DNA of 64,000 nucleotides from Symsagittifera roscoffensis (lineage: Eukaryota > Xenacoelomorpha > Acoela > Convolutidae). The translations under genes were made by a program, and so were the position numbers. The stretch spans positions 45,176,101 through 45,240,100 of the forward strand of contig NC_087063.1 of NCBI RefSeq assembly GCF_963678635.1. The letters run 5' to 3'. Of this stretch, positions 21,101 to 36,100 are shown in pieces. Every line of letters starts with the position of its first letter. Positions within the stretch are counted from its first letter, which is position 1. The notes below the pieces were generated by a model, which had not been told where the DNA came from, did no database searches, and was given only the letters and a program-made list of their open reading frames with translations.

Positions 21101-24100
21101 ATTGCCCGCTGAATAAATTGTCAAAGTTTTTGAATCGATTCACGGTATAGGTCATCGCTTGCTTTAAATTTCCAAGTATGAAGTAATTTGAATCGCTAGC
21201 GCAGAAATGTTAACTTTTTGCCAAGCGATCTAAGGTATAAAGTTAAATAAAAAAATTCAAAACTGTATTCAACTGAATGGTTTCCGCGCAAAATCTTTTG
21301 TTTGCTAAACAAAAGATTTGAAAAATGGTTTAAGGTGAAATACCTTGAAGTAGGTCAAAGTTACATAGCTTGAATGAATAGCTTGCCTCAATAAACTTGA
21401 AAGTTTTCAAATTGATTTACAAGATGGAATTATTCAAGTTTCATTGCTTTAGTAGCCTGCTGCTTGCTCAATACAAACAACTGGTCGATTGAAAAATGGA
21501 GACGGACTTGTTAATTAAATTTAAAATACTGTTGATTGTTAAGGTACTTCTCATTAGTTGATTAAGGTTCTCGATTTTGCAGTTTTGTTTTTGGACAAGT
21601 TCAATTGTCAGTCATTTCCTTAGGCTTTATCCAGAAGTTTCTTTAAATAGAAATGATATTTCGCTTTCTTCGGCATTTTTGGTTTAGCAATTACCTCGTT
21701 GCATGGGACAAATGTCCTCGGCAAAAAAATCCATTCTTTGTCAGGGCGTTTCTTTCTGGAAACATGGTTTCTTAATATCAAAAATATCATTTATAAAAGG
21801 TTATTGAAGTTAGTAAGCTTATCATTACCCTTGCGATCAGCAAAACTATTGCAATCAGGCACTAGACTTCTTTCCGTAAATAACGGTTTTCACAGTGGTT
21901 CATATAACTTTAGTTTTCTTAGCTTTCCCCGCAAACTTGAGGTAACGAATAAGCCTGGGACTGCAGCCTGGAGGTAACGAATAAACCTGGGACTGCAAAG
22001 GTCCTGAGATCAAATCTGACCAGGACCTGTTTTTTTTTCAAATGGAAAATTTTCTGTTTCAAATAAAATTTTCTGCCTAATAATCGTCTGCTTATGTTTT
22101 GTTGGCTTAGTTTTCACATCTTAGAATCATTTTTTTTACTGCAGGCGATTTTTATTGATGTCTTGTAGTGTTTTGATTTGCTCCTGGAACTTGTAATTTC
22201 ACTTTACCTTTGTTTTTGTATATCCGTTTTAGTTGTTTGGAGTTAAACCTTTATTTCGGCCTATTTGTTATCGGCTTAGTGACCTAATGTTGGGTGGTAT
22301 CAAGCGAAACACAATTTTTATGCTCATGTTTTTTCTTGGTTGTATTTTTACCTAACTCAGGTTGCTTACACTAGCCAGTGTAAAAGTACGACAATTTTTT
22401 TTCTGAGCTAAGTCGAAAATTTTGGCACCTTAACGGCTTTTTGGTAGCATGTGCTTTGACATTCGAATAGTAATAAGTTAACACAGTTGATGCATTTTTC
22501 ATTGTTCAAATGAAAAGATAAAGCTATTTGCTTCAAACAATTTAGATATTAAAAATTTATCAAAAGTTGAAACTCTTAACTCTATAGTCAGCGGTGCTTC
22601 GAGCCGATGCAAATCTCTCCTCCAATTATTAGTGCTCAAATCCTTCTGGCTTCCAAGATTTGACGTTTTTTTATGCTTTTTGAAAGTTTTTCAAAACATT
22701 TAGATGCCTTAAGCTGCACAAATTTTGATATTAGCAAACCTATGGTGGGGTACTGTCAGGGTACTTTCAGGAGCAGCAAATATTGCCTTCATATTTGTCT
22801 ATTCAAATCCATTAAGCTTCCGAGATATGACGTTTTTTTTTATGATTTATGATAATTTTCAAAAACATTAGATTTAACAATCTGCGGAAGTTTTCTATTT
22901 GCAACCTTATGGTGGGGTGCTGTTAGGGTTTTGTTGAGGTGTTTATACTTGTGATCAGCATAGTGTGTTATTACGGACCTTCGTTTTTCGATCCTAACTC
23001 GCAAATAAAAGTGTTCATCAAAAGTGTTCACTTATTGGAAATTTTAATGTAGCTTTGGAGAGCTGCTTTTTGTCGTGTTCGCGCAAGTGTTTGCAAAGCG
23101 AAGCTTTGCGTATGAGTGCAAATCTTGCATCAAAATATAACTGCTGAAAGCCTTTTAGTGTCCGAGATATGTCGGTTTCTATTATTTGTCCAGAAGTTTT
23201 TAAAGATCTCAGATTTTCTCAATAGTGTGAGGTGCTGTTAGGGTACTCTTTCGTTGCAAATCTTGCCTCCAAAACTGACTGATGAAATCTGTTAGTTTCA
23301 GAGATATGACTATTTTTTTCATAATTTTTTAAAATAAGATTTGAATAATTTCACAAAACTTGTAATTCCCAAACCTGTAGTCAGGATTCGTCGAGGTACT
23401 CTCATGGATTGCAAATTTTGCCTCCAATGGTGCCGGCACAAGTGCTTTTGGTTTACGAGACATGACGTTTTTCCAATTTTCAATGTTTTTCTGAAAAACT
23501 CGAATTAATGAAAAAAATATTTCGCAGCCCTAAAATGGCGTAATCTCAGGTTTTCTCAGAGGTTGCAATTCTTTCCTCCAATTTTGACTGCTCAAATCAT
23601 CTCAGTTTCCGAGATATGCCGTTTGTATGATTTGTCAAAAATTCGAAGCAACGGAGGTGCGTGACACGCTAGTTTCACTTTATAAAACAGCCTGTTTGTG
23701 TTCTAGTTAGCGTTAGCCGAGCGCAGCTTCGAAAATTCGCTGTTAAATTTTTTTTTTGGATATTTTATATTGGCGTAGTAGCCTCTCATTGGGTCGTTTG
23801 ATGCGAAATGTTTGATGGGCGTGTTTGAGGGAAAGGGGATTTTTTTTTTAAATTGAACGTTTGAACGTAGTTAAAACTCTTTTAAAGGTGATTTTTTTAA
23901 GGAAAAGTCTTAAAGTTTTTTTTCCGCGGTTTGACTTTTGAACTCTTTGACTTTCAATTTTGAAGTTCGGTCAGTTCATTTCCTTTGTTAAAAGGAAGGC
24001 AAACTCGACTATCGAACAGCAAAAGTGTAAAGGTCACAGGAAAAAAGTGACCGACTTCTAGGTTTGAAATTGGATTTTAATGTTCAGATATCGCAGCGAA

Positions 24101-27100
24101 ATATGAAATCCACCTATTGATCCAGTTTTCTCAAATTGAGTTAACTTTATCACAAAAACACCGCTCATAAATTGGTCTGCAAATTCAAAGGGTTTGAATG
24201 GCATGTATTTTCTTTAACATCGGATGTTTTTTTTCAAGCGTTTCTCAAGTCTGCGTGGATGAATTTCATGAGCTTAAAAGCACGTTCCAGACCTGAGCTG
24301 TTGATAAGGACTAAGTGTCAGCGCCAGATCCAGCAATTCGTTAGAAAAATATCAGTCTAAAACTTGCGCCCGGTTAAAGTTGTCAAGTCAGTAGTTTCCA
24401 ATTTTTTGGAAATCGTTCTGAATTTTTTCTTTTTAGCTACCAATGAAATTGATGAAAGCAGGAACACATTAGAGGTACGTAGTTTGTACCCACCCTAGAA
24501 GTTTTCCGGCAAGAAATCTCCTGGCGACCCATTTCTCTCTGAAAGCAAGTTCTGCTATTTTGGATTTATCTGGCTAACAAAATCAGAATATGCACAAGGA
24601 ACGCGTGTAAAATAATAGAACGAAAACGCCAACTGAATTGTTGAAGAGAAATTTGCTTGATTTTATCGAAAAAAGCCTTATTCAAAATTGGGTTACTTTT
24701 TTCAAAAAACCACTAATCAAAAATTGTTCTTGAACTTCAAAGGGCTTTAAGGCCACACATTGTTTTCTTTAAAATTCGAAACTTGAATTTTTTTTCAAAA
24801 ACCAAATCAGTTTTTAAGAGTAATGAACGTAGTTAGTACTCTTATATAGGTCTTGCTGATTTTTTTTTTTGATTTTTTTATGAAAGTCTTTCAGTTCGTT
24901 CACGCTCAGCTCAATTTTGATTTTTCGCGGTTTGACTTGTGATTTCTTTTCAAATTCAGTACATTTCCATGTTAAATTAAGGCAAACTCCACTATCGAAG
25001 AGCAAAAATGTTAAGTTATAAAAAAAGTGATCGACTGATAATTTCGAAAATGGAAATGAACTATCAGATTTCCCAGTGAAAAAAAAATTTACCAATTAAT
25101 CCAGTTTTCTCAGATATGGGTTAATTTTAACAAAAAGTGTCCATCATACATTTTTCTACAAATTCAAAGAGCTTTAAGGCCATCTGTTTTTTTCTTCGAA
25201 ATTCAAAAATTGAAGACTTGAAAAAACAAGTCAGTTTTTGTTTCAGTTTCCGTGCGTTCAATACTCTTTTCCAACTGTCAGTTGGCTATGTTTTCTGTTT
25301 TCTCGCGTTTATTTCTCTTTTCTTACTGTCAGTTGGCTAACTTTTCGATTATAAGTCCGTATTTTTCTATCCTTGTGAGCATTGACTCTTTTCCAACTAT
25401 GTTGGATGTGTTTTAATTATCTTGCAGTTTTTTTAATTTCTTGTGGCTGCTAAAAACGATAAACGGCATAAATTTGGTGCCTTTTTAGGATTTTAACTGT
25501 TTGTGTTATAATCGGTGTTTTGGTTTGGAATTTTTCAAAATTTCTTAGTTTATCTCATGTATGTTTTGTTCAATGTCCTTGTTCGTTCGTTCTCAAGTGT
25601 CTTGTAATCCTTTGCTCCATAGCCGCAAAAAAGTATCATTGATCGGAACCCTCTGTGCTACTTTGTCAAAGTAATTTGTCAATTATTTAAGTCTTCTGTT
25701 TTCAAAGTTTTTCTAACATTTGATTTTTCGCGGGGGGGGGGGGGGGGGGGTGTTCTTTTTGTGTCCAGTTGACATTAAAAAGTGACTGACTTCATGACGC
25801 GAATAAAGTGGTTCACTTATTTTTTTCTCAAATTCAGACTTCATGTTTCAGATTTCCTGGCGGAATAAGACCCAGTTTTCTATTATTTGGTTGGAAGAAG
25901 GGTGGAATCGAGATAAACAAAAATTGCTTTTAAGAGTCGATGAACATAGGTCACTCTTTTATAGGTGATGATGGTTTTTTGACTTTTTTTTCAGGAAAGT
26001 CTTAAAATGCTGTAATATTTCATATACATTAATGCATTTATGAATGCTTCTAGGCAGAGTTGGATTAAGGAGGGGCGAAAATTCGATTATTTAATCTACG
26101 TATTAGTCTCGCCCCACCCCCTCCCCCCACCCTTCTGAAAAGGGAGGGAGATTGTAAAGTAGATATCTTGCATGTTTACTTGCGTTCATTACTCTTTTTC
26201 CAATCTTCGATTGGCTCTGTTTGTTCTTTACTTCACCTGTGTGATAGATTTGCGCTCAAGGGAGTATCTCTGCCGTTGGACAAATTCTGCTTGAGGAGCA
26301 TTCTGACAAGTGCTGCGCTTCATAAAAGTTGCAACAATTTTCTTTCCTGGCCCTTAGCTGGTTATGTCGCAAGTCTTTTTCCTATTTCCATGCTCCTGGA
26401 TTGGACTGAAAAATGTGAACATTTCCTTAAATGTGGGGACCGATCGTTTAGCAGACCAATCTTTTAGCATAAAAAGTGAAAAATGAGGCTTTTAGCAGGC
26501 CAACGTAATAAAATGATGGATGATTGATTGACAGGCTCAAAAAGACGCTCAGTCTGGGGCCAAGCTTCCCCAATTAAGACAATTATCTCATAATTTGTCA
26601 ACAAAACTATCAACTTCAGAAACACAAGTCTAAATTAGCGGCAAAACAAAGATTTACGCGCAGAAGAAGACTCGTGTGGAATTGAAGCGCAGCGGAGCAA
26701 GCATTCGCTAATCGCAAAAGCCGCGTTTCAAGTTAGCTATCATAATTTATAATTGTTCGGAGTCTGCTAAAAAACCGGTCTGCTAAAATCCCTAGCATTT
26801 ATTTTACTTCCAACCTGAAGTAAAGATATAAGATATACAATTAAAGCCAAATTGAGATTGTAAACGTTCGCCGTTTAATTTTTGATTGTCGCACTTAATA
26901 TGCGGAAATTTGTTCATATTTTCGGCACTGTTGAACAAAGTTTTCATTTTCGGCACTGTTGAACAAAGTTTTCATTTTCGGCACTAATGTACTTCGGCAC
27001 TGTTGTACTGCCCCCTAATCTGTAAACAAATTATCAGAAATGTCAATAATACCAAAGCAATGAACATTTTATGCATAATTTGAATAATTTAATCAAGAAC

Positions 27101-30100
27101 TTTAAAAAACTGTAATAAAAAACTTAATGAAATAAGTGAATTCATGCATAATTTATTCGTTTTCTTGGTAGTTTTTGACGATTCTAATAATTGTGTTATC
27201 AATTAGCCCGTATAAACCAATATAAGTCAATATTTTTCTGTTTTTCTGCTCTTGGACCCATTCTGCACTTGGACCATTCTGCTTGTTGCTCCGCCTCCAT
27301 TGTTGTCAATGCTGAATTAAATCGAACCAAACGAACAAAATATTCATTCACATTTTGCATGCCCCACGTATTTTGATTCCCAGGCAGAACAAAAGAAAGA
27401 GACTGAGAATATATATTCCAGCTAATTTACAGCAACGCACTCATGCAAGTGGTAGATATTACTTGAGTATTTCCATTGCATAACACGAAGCTCAATGCAA
27501 AGCGAACACTACATTACAATGAGTTTATGTCTAATTCTTTGTGGCCATGTTTCTTCTTAATAGCACGAGTATTGAACATGCCTGGGAAGCAAATGGAATT
27601 AACACACGCAATTCTATGGAAGTTGTATGTAGCATTCTCGATTTTGCGCATTTTCTATTTTCAACGTGGTCTTGACATACAGCCTCATATCTCCGCCTGT
27701 TGACGCTGTAGTTACGACAACACATTTGGTGTGATTACATGTCCTGTAGAAATAGATGGAGTTTCTTTAGTTGCTTTGCTTCTACGCGTGTAATGTGAAA
27801 TGGCTTTTGCCTGACAACATACCAGCTTTAAAAAGAACACCGTTTCCCTTCTGAGAAGCACGTTCTGTTTTTATTATTTTGTAGCACTAAGAATGCATTG
27901 AATCTATTTTTATTTTCCGTTTACCTTTTTTGTGCGCTTCCATCGAGCGCAGTTTTACTCCTCTATCAGCGTTTTTACGACGTTGGTACCTGGTTTAAAT
28001 TTAGTACTGTAGCACGTTTTTTCCTTTACCTTTATATCTGCGAAAAATGTATGCTGGATTTTACAATAGCGAAATGTTAGTTAGTAAACACCCTTGGAAT
28101 TAATTCAACCAAAATTGAAATATCCAGCTTGATTTTTCGGAACCGAAATTTTTTACTTCATTTTTTCTACTGCAAATCTTTTCTACTGCAAATCTTTTAA
28201 ATAGTTGGGAAGTAGTAGTCAATATGAGTTACTCTCTACTAAGATGATCAATGGCATAGGCTGTATGAAAGATTAACTGTAATTCGCCGGTATGTCTTGG
28301 AAAAAGGTAATGAATTATTTCAACTTTTCTTCATGCTTACCTATGACGAGCAAAGGTACATTCGGATTAGATCTACGTACGAGATAGCGAGTAAGAATTG
28401 GACTTTGAGTTTACTGATCTACTTTATTTGACCTAATGATTTGAACCTGATTCTTGCCAGCTTTAGTTACAACATGTTTAGACTACTATAAACTGTGTTC
28501 TTATTCATTGGCAATGGTAGCTGAGCCGAATAGACCTGTATTTTGTTGAGTTTATTTCTGAGGTTTTACTTGCTTTCTACGTAAATCATTTAACATTAAA
28601 TTATCTCAAATCCCTTCGGGGGTTACCCAAACCATCAAAATTTATCTCTACATTATGGCTGCTTTAATAAATTTTAGTTTACGCTGTGACGCAAGTATTT
28701 GTTACTGCTGTTTGTTTGGGCATGGTGAGATTAGGGTGCTTGGCTTTTAGAAGGAAAAGAAGGCCAAGTTATACGACCATATGGTTGCGTCTTCATCCTC
28801 TTCGTCGAAGCATCGCCATGGCATGAAGGTGGTATCTTCTTCGTCCAAACACGGGCCAGGGACCCATATCTCCCCCACAACTGGAGTTTACGTGAAGCCT
28901 AAGAAAAAATCCAAGCACAGACCGCCATCATCAAGCAGCTCAGAGGCAGGAGTAGTTTCAGAGTCAGAACCTGGGGCATCCAGGTGAGTCGAAATCTTCA
29001 ACTACTTTGTTCACTAACTTTTGAAAAAATGTTTCTTCGTTAGCATTAGTGTATCAATTCTAGTTTTGGTTTTTGTTCAAGGGGTCGGCATTTCGTATTA
29101 CTTTTCCAACTATTCCAAAAGAGACCCAACGAGACAAGGATAGCCAGTTGCTGTGCAAATTGCACATAATTGTTCCACTCGCAATGATTTAAGTAAATAT
29201 CCAAAATTACGATTTTTAAGTTGTTTTTTAGAAAAAGGGGCGATAGAATTTTTCAAACTGCAAAAATGATGTATATAATTAAATTGAGTTCAATTAAATT
29301 GCGGTAGAGTAAAATTTGAGGCAAATATGAATTAAGTAGGGTTCCATCAACAAATTTCTCGACATTTAGTCTGAACGGGAAAAATCTATTTTTGGAAAAA
29401 AATGGGAATTTGAATAATGCCTGAAAGGGCTTAAGCATAATACCTTGCTTACTTTTAACGAGATTTCAATGAGCTTGACGAAAAAATTAACCAATATACG
29501 CTATACTTGCTTCCGGTCATACGAGAGTGGTCATCACAATAATTTTGAATGAGGGCAAGCGTCGAAGGTTCTTCTTCACTGCCGCCTACAGTTCAAAATT
29601 TCTTATTCGTTTCAAATGTTAGAATTGCTAAATGCGGGATTTTTACACAATTGAGCTAGCCAGCGTAGTTTTAATTGAATTACGAAATCGTTCGTTTCCT
29701 ATGCAAATCATTAGGTGGCAAGTTTACTTCATAGCTTTGGCAATTTAATAGCATCTGTTCTGTCTGCTTTTTTGGTGGCTAGTGTGAAGAGACAATGGTT
29801 CAGATGCGAGGTCGTGTCAATCGTTATCTCCTAGTTGAAATTTGATTGCGCCACAAGTTTTATTTTTCAAAGCTCATTTTTGCCTTTTTTACAGCTTTTG
29901 TTTGCGAAGTGCAGTTTCACCTGTGTCAAAATCTAAATTAAAATATTGGGATAAAGTTGATGAGATCTGCGCGGAAAGAAGGAACAATTTTTTTGGTCAC
30001 CTTCTATTTACACTTGCGAAGCTATTGTAAAAGTACGAACCTTTTTTTCCAACCTAAGTCGCAAATATTGGTGCGGCATTTTTATGGTGCGGAACACCAC

Positions 30101-33100
30101 TAATGGTGGGGCACCTTTACAGCTGTTTGATAGCATGTGCTTTGACATTCGAATAGTAATAAATTAACATAGTTGATGCATTTTTAGTTCATTAAATGAG
30201 CCGAAAACAAAGCTATTTGTTTCAAACAACATCACAATAAATTTTTTTATTCAATATATCTCGCATTTTTTCGAAATGCATAATTTATTTGTAATCTGGT
30301 TTCATGCTTTGCAATTTGTTACATGAAAAGTTAGTGTAGATGCCTTCAGTGTGTTATATTGCAAAACTGAGTCTATTTGTATTTGGTGCTGAATCGCATT
30401 GGCAATTTGTTTGCATATGTAGCTTCTTTATTCGTGACTAGAGTTTGTCGGTTGTTAAGCTTGAGTGGCTGAGGGGATAGTGCGTGAGACTCACAATCTC
30501 TTGATTGCAGTAGGTCGTAGATTCGAATCCTACACGTAGCCGAGTTTTTGCTAATTCGAGGCTTATTTCTACTTTTTCTTTAACTTGATCGAGCTGCTTT
30601 TTGGTCGTGTTCTCGCAAGCGTTGCGAAGCGCAGCTTCGCCTCTGTGTAAAAAGTTTGCAAAACAACATTAATTTTCAAATGCGTTGATTTTTTTTCACT
30701 TTTCCCCTGTTTTCGTATTTTCTTTTTTCTCGTTAATTCTGCCTAATGTTTCGTTTGAATGAGAAAAACTGATTTAAAATATAAAGAAAGTTGTTGTGTT
30801 CATTATGCCATTAATTGTCTTGCGAAGCTGCAAATCTCAAACAATCTAGAAATCGGGAAAAAGTAGCTCTGAAAAGGTTTTAAAAAAGTGTAGTTTTGTT
30901 CAACATGCAATTGATTGCACAGAAGTGGTCTCTTTTCAATTTTCCCCCTACCTCTTTCAATTTTAACTTTTTAAAAGGATCTTTGGAATGGTGGGTTCGA
31001 ATTGCGGCACTGGCTGAGTGGGTTCGAATCGCGGCCCTTAACAATAGGTCGTGGGTTCGAATCCCGCTTCTGTCACGGTTGATGAGGTCTGTGTCATCCG
31101 CCTCAAGGTGGGCGCGGCTGTGGCTAAATGGATATCGCTCTCGCCCTTGGAAAAAGGCCCACGGTTGAATGGTGGGAGCTGGGCTGGGGGCTAATAATAA
31201 TAAATATAGATTTGTTCTTCATACTTTACATCGTAACATCACGCATTCAGCCGTAATAACACAGCTATAAAAACATGGGCTCTTTTTCAGTTTCCCCCTT
31301 TCAAATTCAATTTTGAAAAGTCTATGTAACGTTGTCATAATGCTATGAATTATGGCGTGATGAACAAATCGACAATTCTGAACAGATTTGTTCTTCATAC
31401 TTTACAGCGTAACATCACGCAGAGCTGCGCCGTGGTCGCTTTATATAACTCTACGCTTGTAGCTCGATTGTGTTATTATATTGAAACTCTAAAGGTGTTG
31501 ACAACAAAGCAAAAAGCGTCAAGTTTCAGTTGCCGAAATACGGCTAAAACGAGTGTAACGGAGACTCAATTCGGCATTTGTTTTGTATTAGAAACGACGG
31601 ACACTGGATTTATATCAGGTTACATATCTGACTTACCCATCTGCCTATCTCTATATCCTTGATTTAAAAAGAGAAAATTTCACGGTCAAAATTAGAGATA
31701 AAATCATGAAGCAATTTTGTTGGACTTGCGTTCTCGAAGATTTGCATGAATAAATTTCAAAAAAGCTTGCTAGGCCAACTAGATTATTCGATAAGATTCC
31801 AAAGGTTTCTACGTGTGTGGTTATAACTTCAAACATTGTCCGTTTAATACTGTAATTGTTATCTAAATTGAAAACCTCGGTATTCTCAATAGTTTCTTAA
31901 CCATGCTCCAATATAAAAAATGCCTACGATGAAAATACCGCCATGAGTCACGCACTTTTGATTTCTGCGTGCTTTTTTATTTGTTTGATTTTTGGTGTCA
32001 AGAAATGATTTCACAAATATTGACGTGCCGCAATTTTAACATAACCATTCAGATCGAACTTAGGCCATTTCAAAATCGGATGTTTGTGCGAGACTGTAGC
32101 GACCAGGAGAGATTGTTTTGGAAGGAAAAAGACAGACAAAAGAGGAAACTGGTATTGTGAGGTTGGGTTGGTTGTTTCAGTGACGAAGGAGGAGACAGTT
32201 CTGACGCTCGACTGGACTCAGACGAGTCCATCTCTTCTGAGAAACTGCGTGGATACCATGCGGTGGTTGTTCGCAACCTCCCCAAAAGACATAAAGGTAC
32301 GTCATGTTCCGAGGCATTACGACTGAAGTTAGTATTTGAACATTATAGGCACTTATGTGAAAATCAGTGCTATGACCTGACTGGTGATTGTTTAATGGAT
32401 AATACGGTGACGTTTATGGGTCGTTCTGCTAAGTCTAGGTTCATTTAGATTAGATTATACGTAAGTGTAGGTATATATGAATAGCTGATAATTGATGCAA
32501 GAGATGAAAGGGTAACCAAAGAAAGTTATACTTTGCCTGTCGGTTATCCTCTTTGGTGCGAAAACTGCATATGTGTACGTTTATGCACTGAAGAAATTCA
32601 ATATTATTAAGAGGAGACTCTTGCAGAGATGAAACTAGAATTAATTTCCTATGGTATGTTTCAGATCAAACTATTAAAGAAGGATTGTTTTTCGAGTTTA
32701 AGAAGATAGGCAAGGCCGTTTGCATAAAACTGGAGGGCTCTGGCAAGCAGAGAATTGCCTTCTGCTATTTCAGAACGTGAGTGGACTTGCGTCTTATGCT
32801 AATGAAATAATGCTTTGAATGCAAAGTTTATGAGATAAGGAATTGTTTGGCTCTAGAGAAAAACTTTTCGCTTTAGTGCCGATGAGTGCAAGCGAATTGT
32901 GAAAGAAAAGGACCAAAAGACGTTCTATGGAAAAGCCATGGAGATCGATCCAATTGCGCAAGGTCAGTGCTCTATCACCGGCTAAAATTGCAAAATATAA
33001 GTTAATTTAATGAAATGTTAAGTTTAATAGCGCAGTTATTGAAACTATGGTGAGATTTATTTTTCATGCTAAGTGATTCATGCCGACGCGTTTGGTACAA

Positions 33101-36100
33101 TCTCAAATCTGAGAGAGTTGTGAAAGTTCCGTGCAAGTTACTCGTTTCGTTTAACGCAATGGGATGGAAAGCCAGCCGATGCGCTTCCATTAAGTTTTAT
33201 CAATAGAGATATAGACTATATTGTGAAAAGAACCATTTGTTTGAACATGTTTCGGAGTCTTACATGTGGCAAACAGTGACGAACTGCTGAGGCAACATTT
33301 GCTATGAGAGCACACATCACATTCCATTCACTCAATCTTCTGTTACTTATCACAGTTACTTGCATTTCAAAATTCTTGAATCGGCTCAATTCTTCGATTA
33401 TTCGTATTACTTAAGTTGCAAATGTGACACGTCATTGAAAACAACTGGCCCGGTGGCTGCCCAAATTAAGTTTAAATGACATCTTTTTAAATATTAAGTT
33501 CTCGTTACTTAAATTGTTTCCAGTTTCCCATCCCCCTCGTAAAATTGCAAAATTAGGCTGTTCAAAAATTGTTCACACGGTTTTTTTGCATGTAAGAAAT
33601 GTTCTGAAAATTTGTTCACCTGTTCACGCAGACACGTTTTGATGCAGTTTATAACAAGAAAAGTAGTTTTAATTAGACTTTCATATCTATTTTAGAAAAA
33701 TCACAGGGGGACTGGAAAAGAGCCGAAGACTCTAATATAGGTCTTTTTTAAGTCAACCAGCCAGGAGGCCTAACCCGGAGGTTAATTGCCATAAAGCTAT
33801 GACTTACTAGCAAGAGATCACCTTCAAAATTGCGATGCACGTGCGATTTGAACCAGCAATCACATGATTGCTGGGCACCATCACTTCCCGAGCGCCTCGA
33901 TCAACTCTTGGTCATTTTTTCAAGAAAGTCTAATGCTCTAATAACTACTGGCTCTTTTCCACTACTTCTCCCGCCACATTCCAAATTTTACTTTTTAGTT
34001 GCTTTACGTGTTATTTCAGCTGAATACGTGATGTTATGAGTAAGAAGAATAAATCTATTTACACCACTTGCGAAGTGAGTGTATTAGTACGAACCTTCTT
34101 TTTTCCAACCTAAGTCGCAAATGTTTTTGCCACTTTTGGGACAGCTTTTTCATAGCATGTGCTTTGACATTCGAATAGTTATAAGTTAACACAGTTGATG
34201 CATTTTGAATTCATCAAATGAAGTGAAATCGAGTTTTCATTATGTTGATTGAAGCAAATCACTGCATAAAAATAACGAAAACTCGATTTCGGACATTTTC
34301 TAAGTCAATATATCTCTAATTTATACAATGTGGCTTTATGCTTTGCAATTTGTTACATGCAAAAGTAATGTGGATGCCTTCAGTTTGTTATAATCCAAAT
34401 TATTACTTGATAAAATTGAGTCTATTTGAAGAGGGTTAAGGCCATAAAATTTATTTTTAAAAAAATCAGGGCTCTTTTCCAGTTCCCACCCTTTCAAAAT
34501 ACCGAGCTTTATGTTTGTCTTACGTGTTATTACGGCTAAATGCGTGATTTTACGCTGTAAAGTATGAAGAACAAATCTGTTCAGAATTGTCGATTTGTTC
34601 ACCACGCCAAATTGCATTGCATTGTGACAACGTTAAATAGACTTTTCAAAATTGAATTTGAAAGGGGGGACTGGAAAAGAGCCAAATTCAGGCATTTGTC
34701 CGTTTTTCTGTTTTCTTGCGTTCATTACTCTTTTCGAACTGATAGTTGGCTATGTTTTGAGTTTAACAACCCCTTTTCAATTACAGGCTATTTTTCTTCC
34801 CTTTTAAAATCTGTTAAAATTGCGGCTATGAAAACTGTTGAAACTTGTTCTGCATCTTTTTCCTCACTTGTTGTTCCGACTTTCGATACGAAAGTAACGG
34901 AATATTTGTGCTCGGGGTGGGTTTTTTTTTCTTCAGATAAATTTCGACTTTTTAACTAGCCATTTTTGACGGAATTTTTTTTTATCATTAGAAAGCTATT
35001 GTTGTCCTGAGCTTATATTTGAAAAGATATTTCACCTGTGATCTTTTTTCGTGAAGTTATGAGGGTTTAAAGATTGCCATTTTGACCAATTTGGGATAAT
35101 TAACGCGCGATATAATTCGCGCTATTAACGCGTAAGCGGAGATTTAATCCGTCTTAGAAATCGTTCCAAATTAGTTGGAAGAAGCTTATTTGCCATAATT
35201 GATTTGTTACAAGGAGCGAAATCTATCCTTTTGTACTTAATGTGGCGCGTGGGGGGATGATTTTCAGTAAAAATTTCAAATTTTAGAAAAATTTTTTTTC
35301 ATTTTATTACATTTTATTTAACATTAAAAGGCAGTCGGAACATTCAGGGCTTCCCCCTGATACGAGCAGTCTTGTTATATTTCGAGTTAACTTTTTCCCC
35401 ACGCGTTTTTGAATTCAAGTTATTTTCAAATTTAGTGTATCTGTGCTTACAAGTCTGTTAGTTCAATCTGCTTTGGTATTTTTTTTGCTACCTGTTGTTT
35501 GCTATTAGATTTGTTAGGTGCTCTTCTCCACTACCTCACCTTTCATAGTTATTTCACGTGTTATTATGGACGAAAGCGTAATTTTACGAAGCAAGGTATG
35601 AAGAACGAATCCACTCACGATTTTTAGTTTGTTCATCATGGCAATTTTCTGAAATAATTACAGCGTTGAAGTAGTTTTCAAAAACTTAAATTGAAAAGCG
35701 GAGGTAAAAAAGGAAAAGAGCCGTGTCAACTAAGTAAAAGAGCAAGACAAGTCCTTTCAACGCTCTTCGTTTTTTTTTCTACAAAATGAAGCCTACGTTG
35801 CACAGTTGTTTTCACCACAAAATGCTGAGTTTGGAAAAAAGTGAATACGTAATGTGATTCGCATAAATAAGTGAGGATCAAATTATTAGCACAGCTAAAA
35901 AAAAAATGGTACCATCACAGCACTAGCGTGTCGGCACTAGGATCTTAATCCCATGGAAATCAGAAAGGAGCTATAGCTAAAGACATTAGACCAATTTGTG
36001 GAAATCTGTTTCGAATCCTGCATCTGGTCTCAATGAACAAAGTGAAGACACTTGATTTGGTCGTCACAATTTTTTTTTATTGAATTGGTCTCTCGAGTTT

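Larger units (their letters stand above)
20064..28750 (+). other. spen: spen intron 3 (8.7 kb)
   Basis: AT-rich and repeat-dense: a short inverted repeat near 20170, a local duplication at 20773-20905, tRNA-like tandem units near 21930, the degenerate array at 22600-23650, two long direct repeats (23855 and 24820), a 19-G run (25732-25750) and an inverted-repeat element at 26436-26815. No coding exon was found inside, but very small exons cannot be excluded. Confidence 0.7.
28984..32180 (+). other. spen: spen intron 4 (3.2 kb)
   Basis: AT-rich; contains a SINE-like composite (30008-30655), a tRNA-Leu/Ser-like sequence cluster (30985-31176) and a truncated MITE (31278-31420). No exon found. 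Confidence 0.7.

Noticed and set aside
30455-31176. Functional tRNA genes
   Set aside because: A and B boxes are present, but acceptor stems do not pair and the sequences belong to repeat families; they are tRNA-derived elements.
34336-34959. Open frames of 93 and 131 codons
   Set aside because: They run across the MITE at 34470 and have no domain or splice support.
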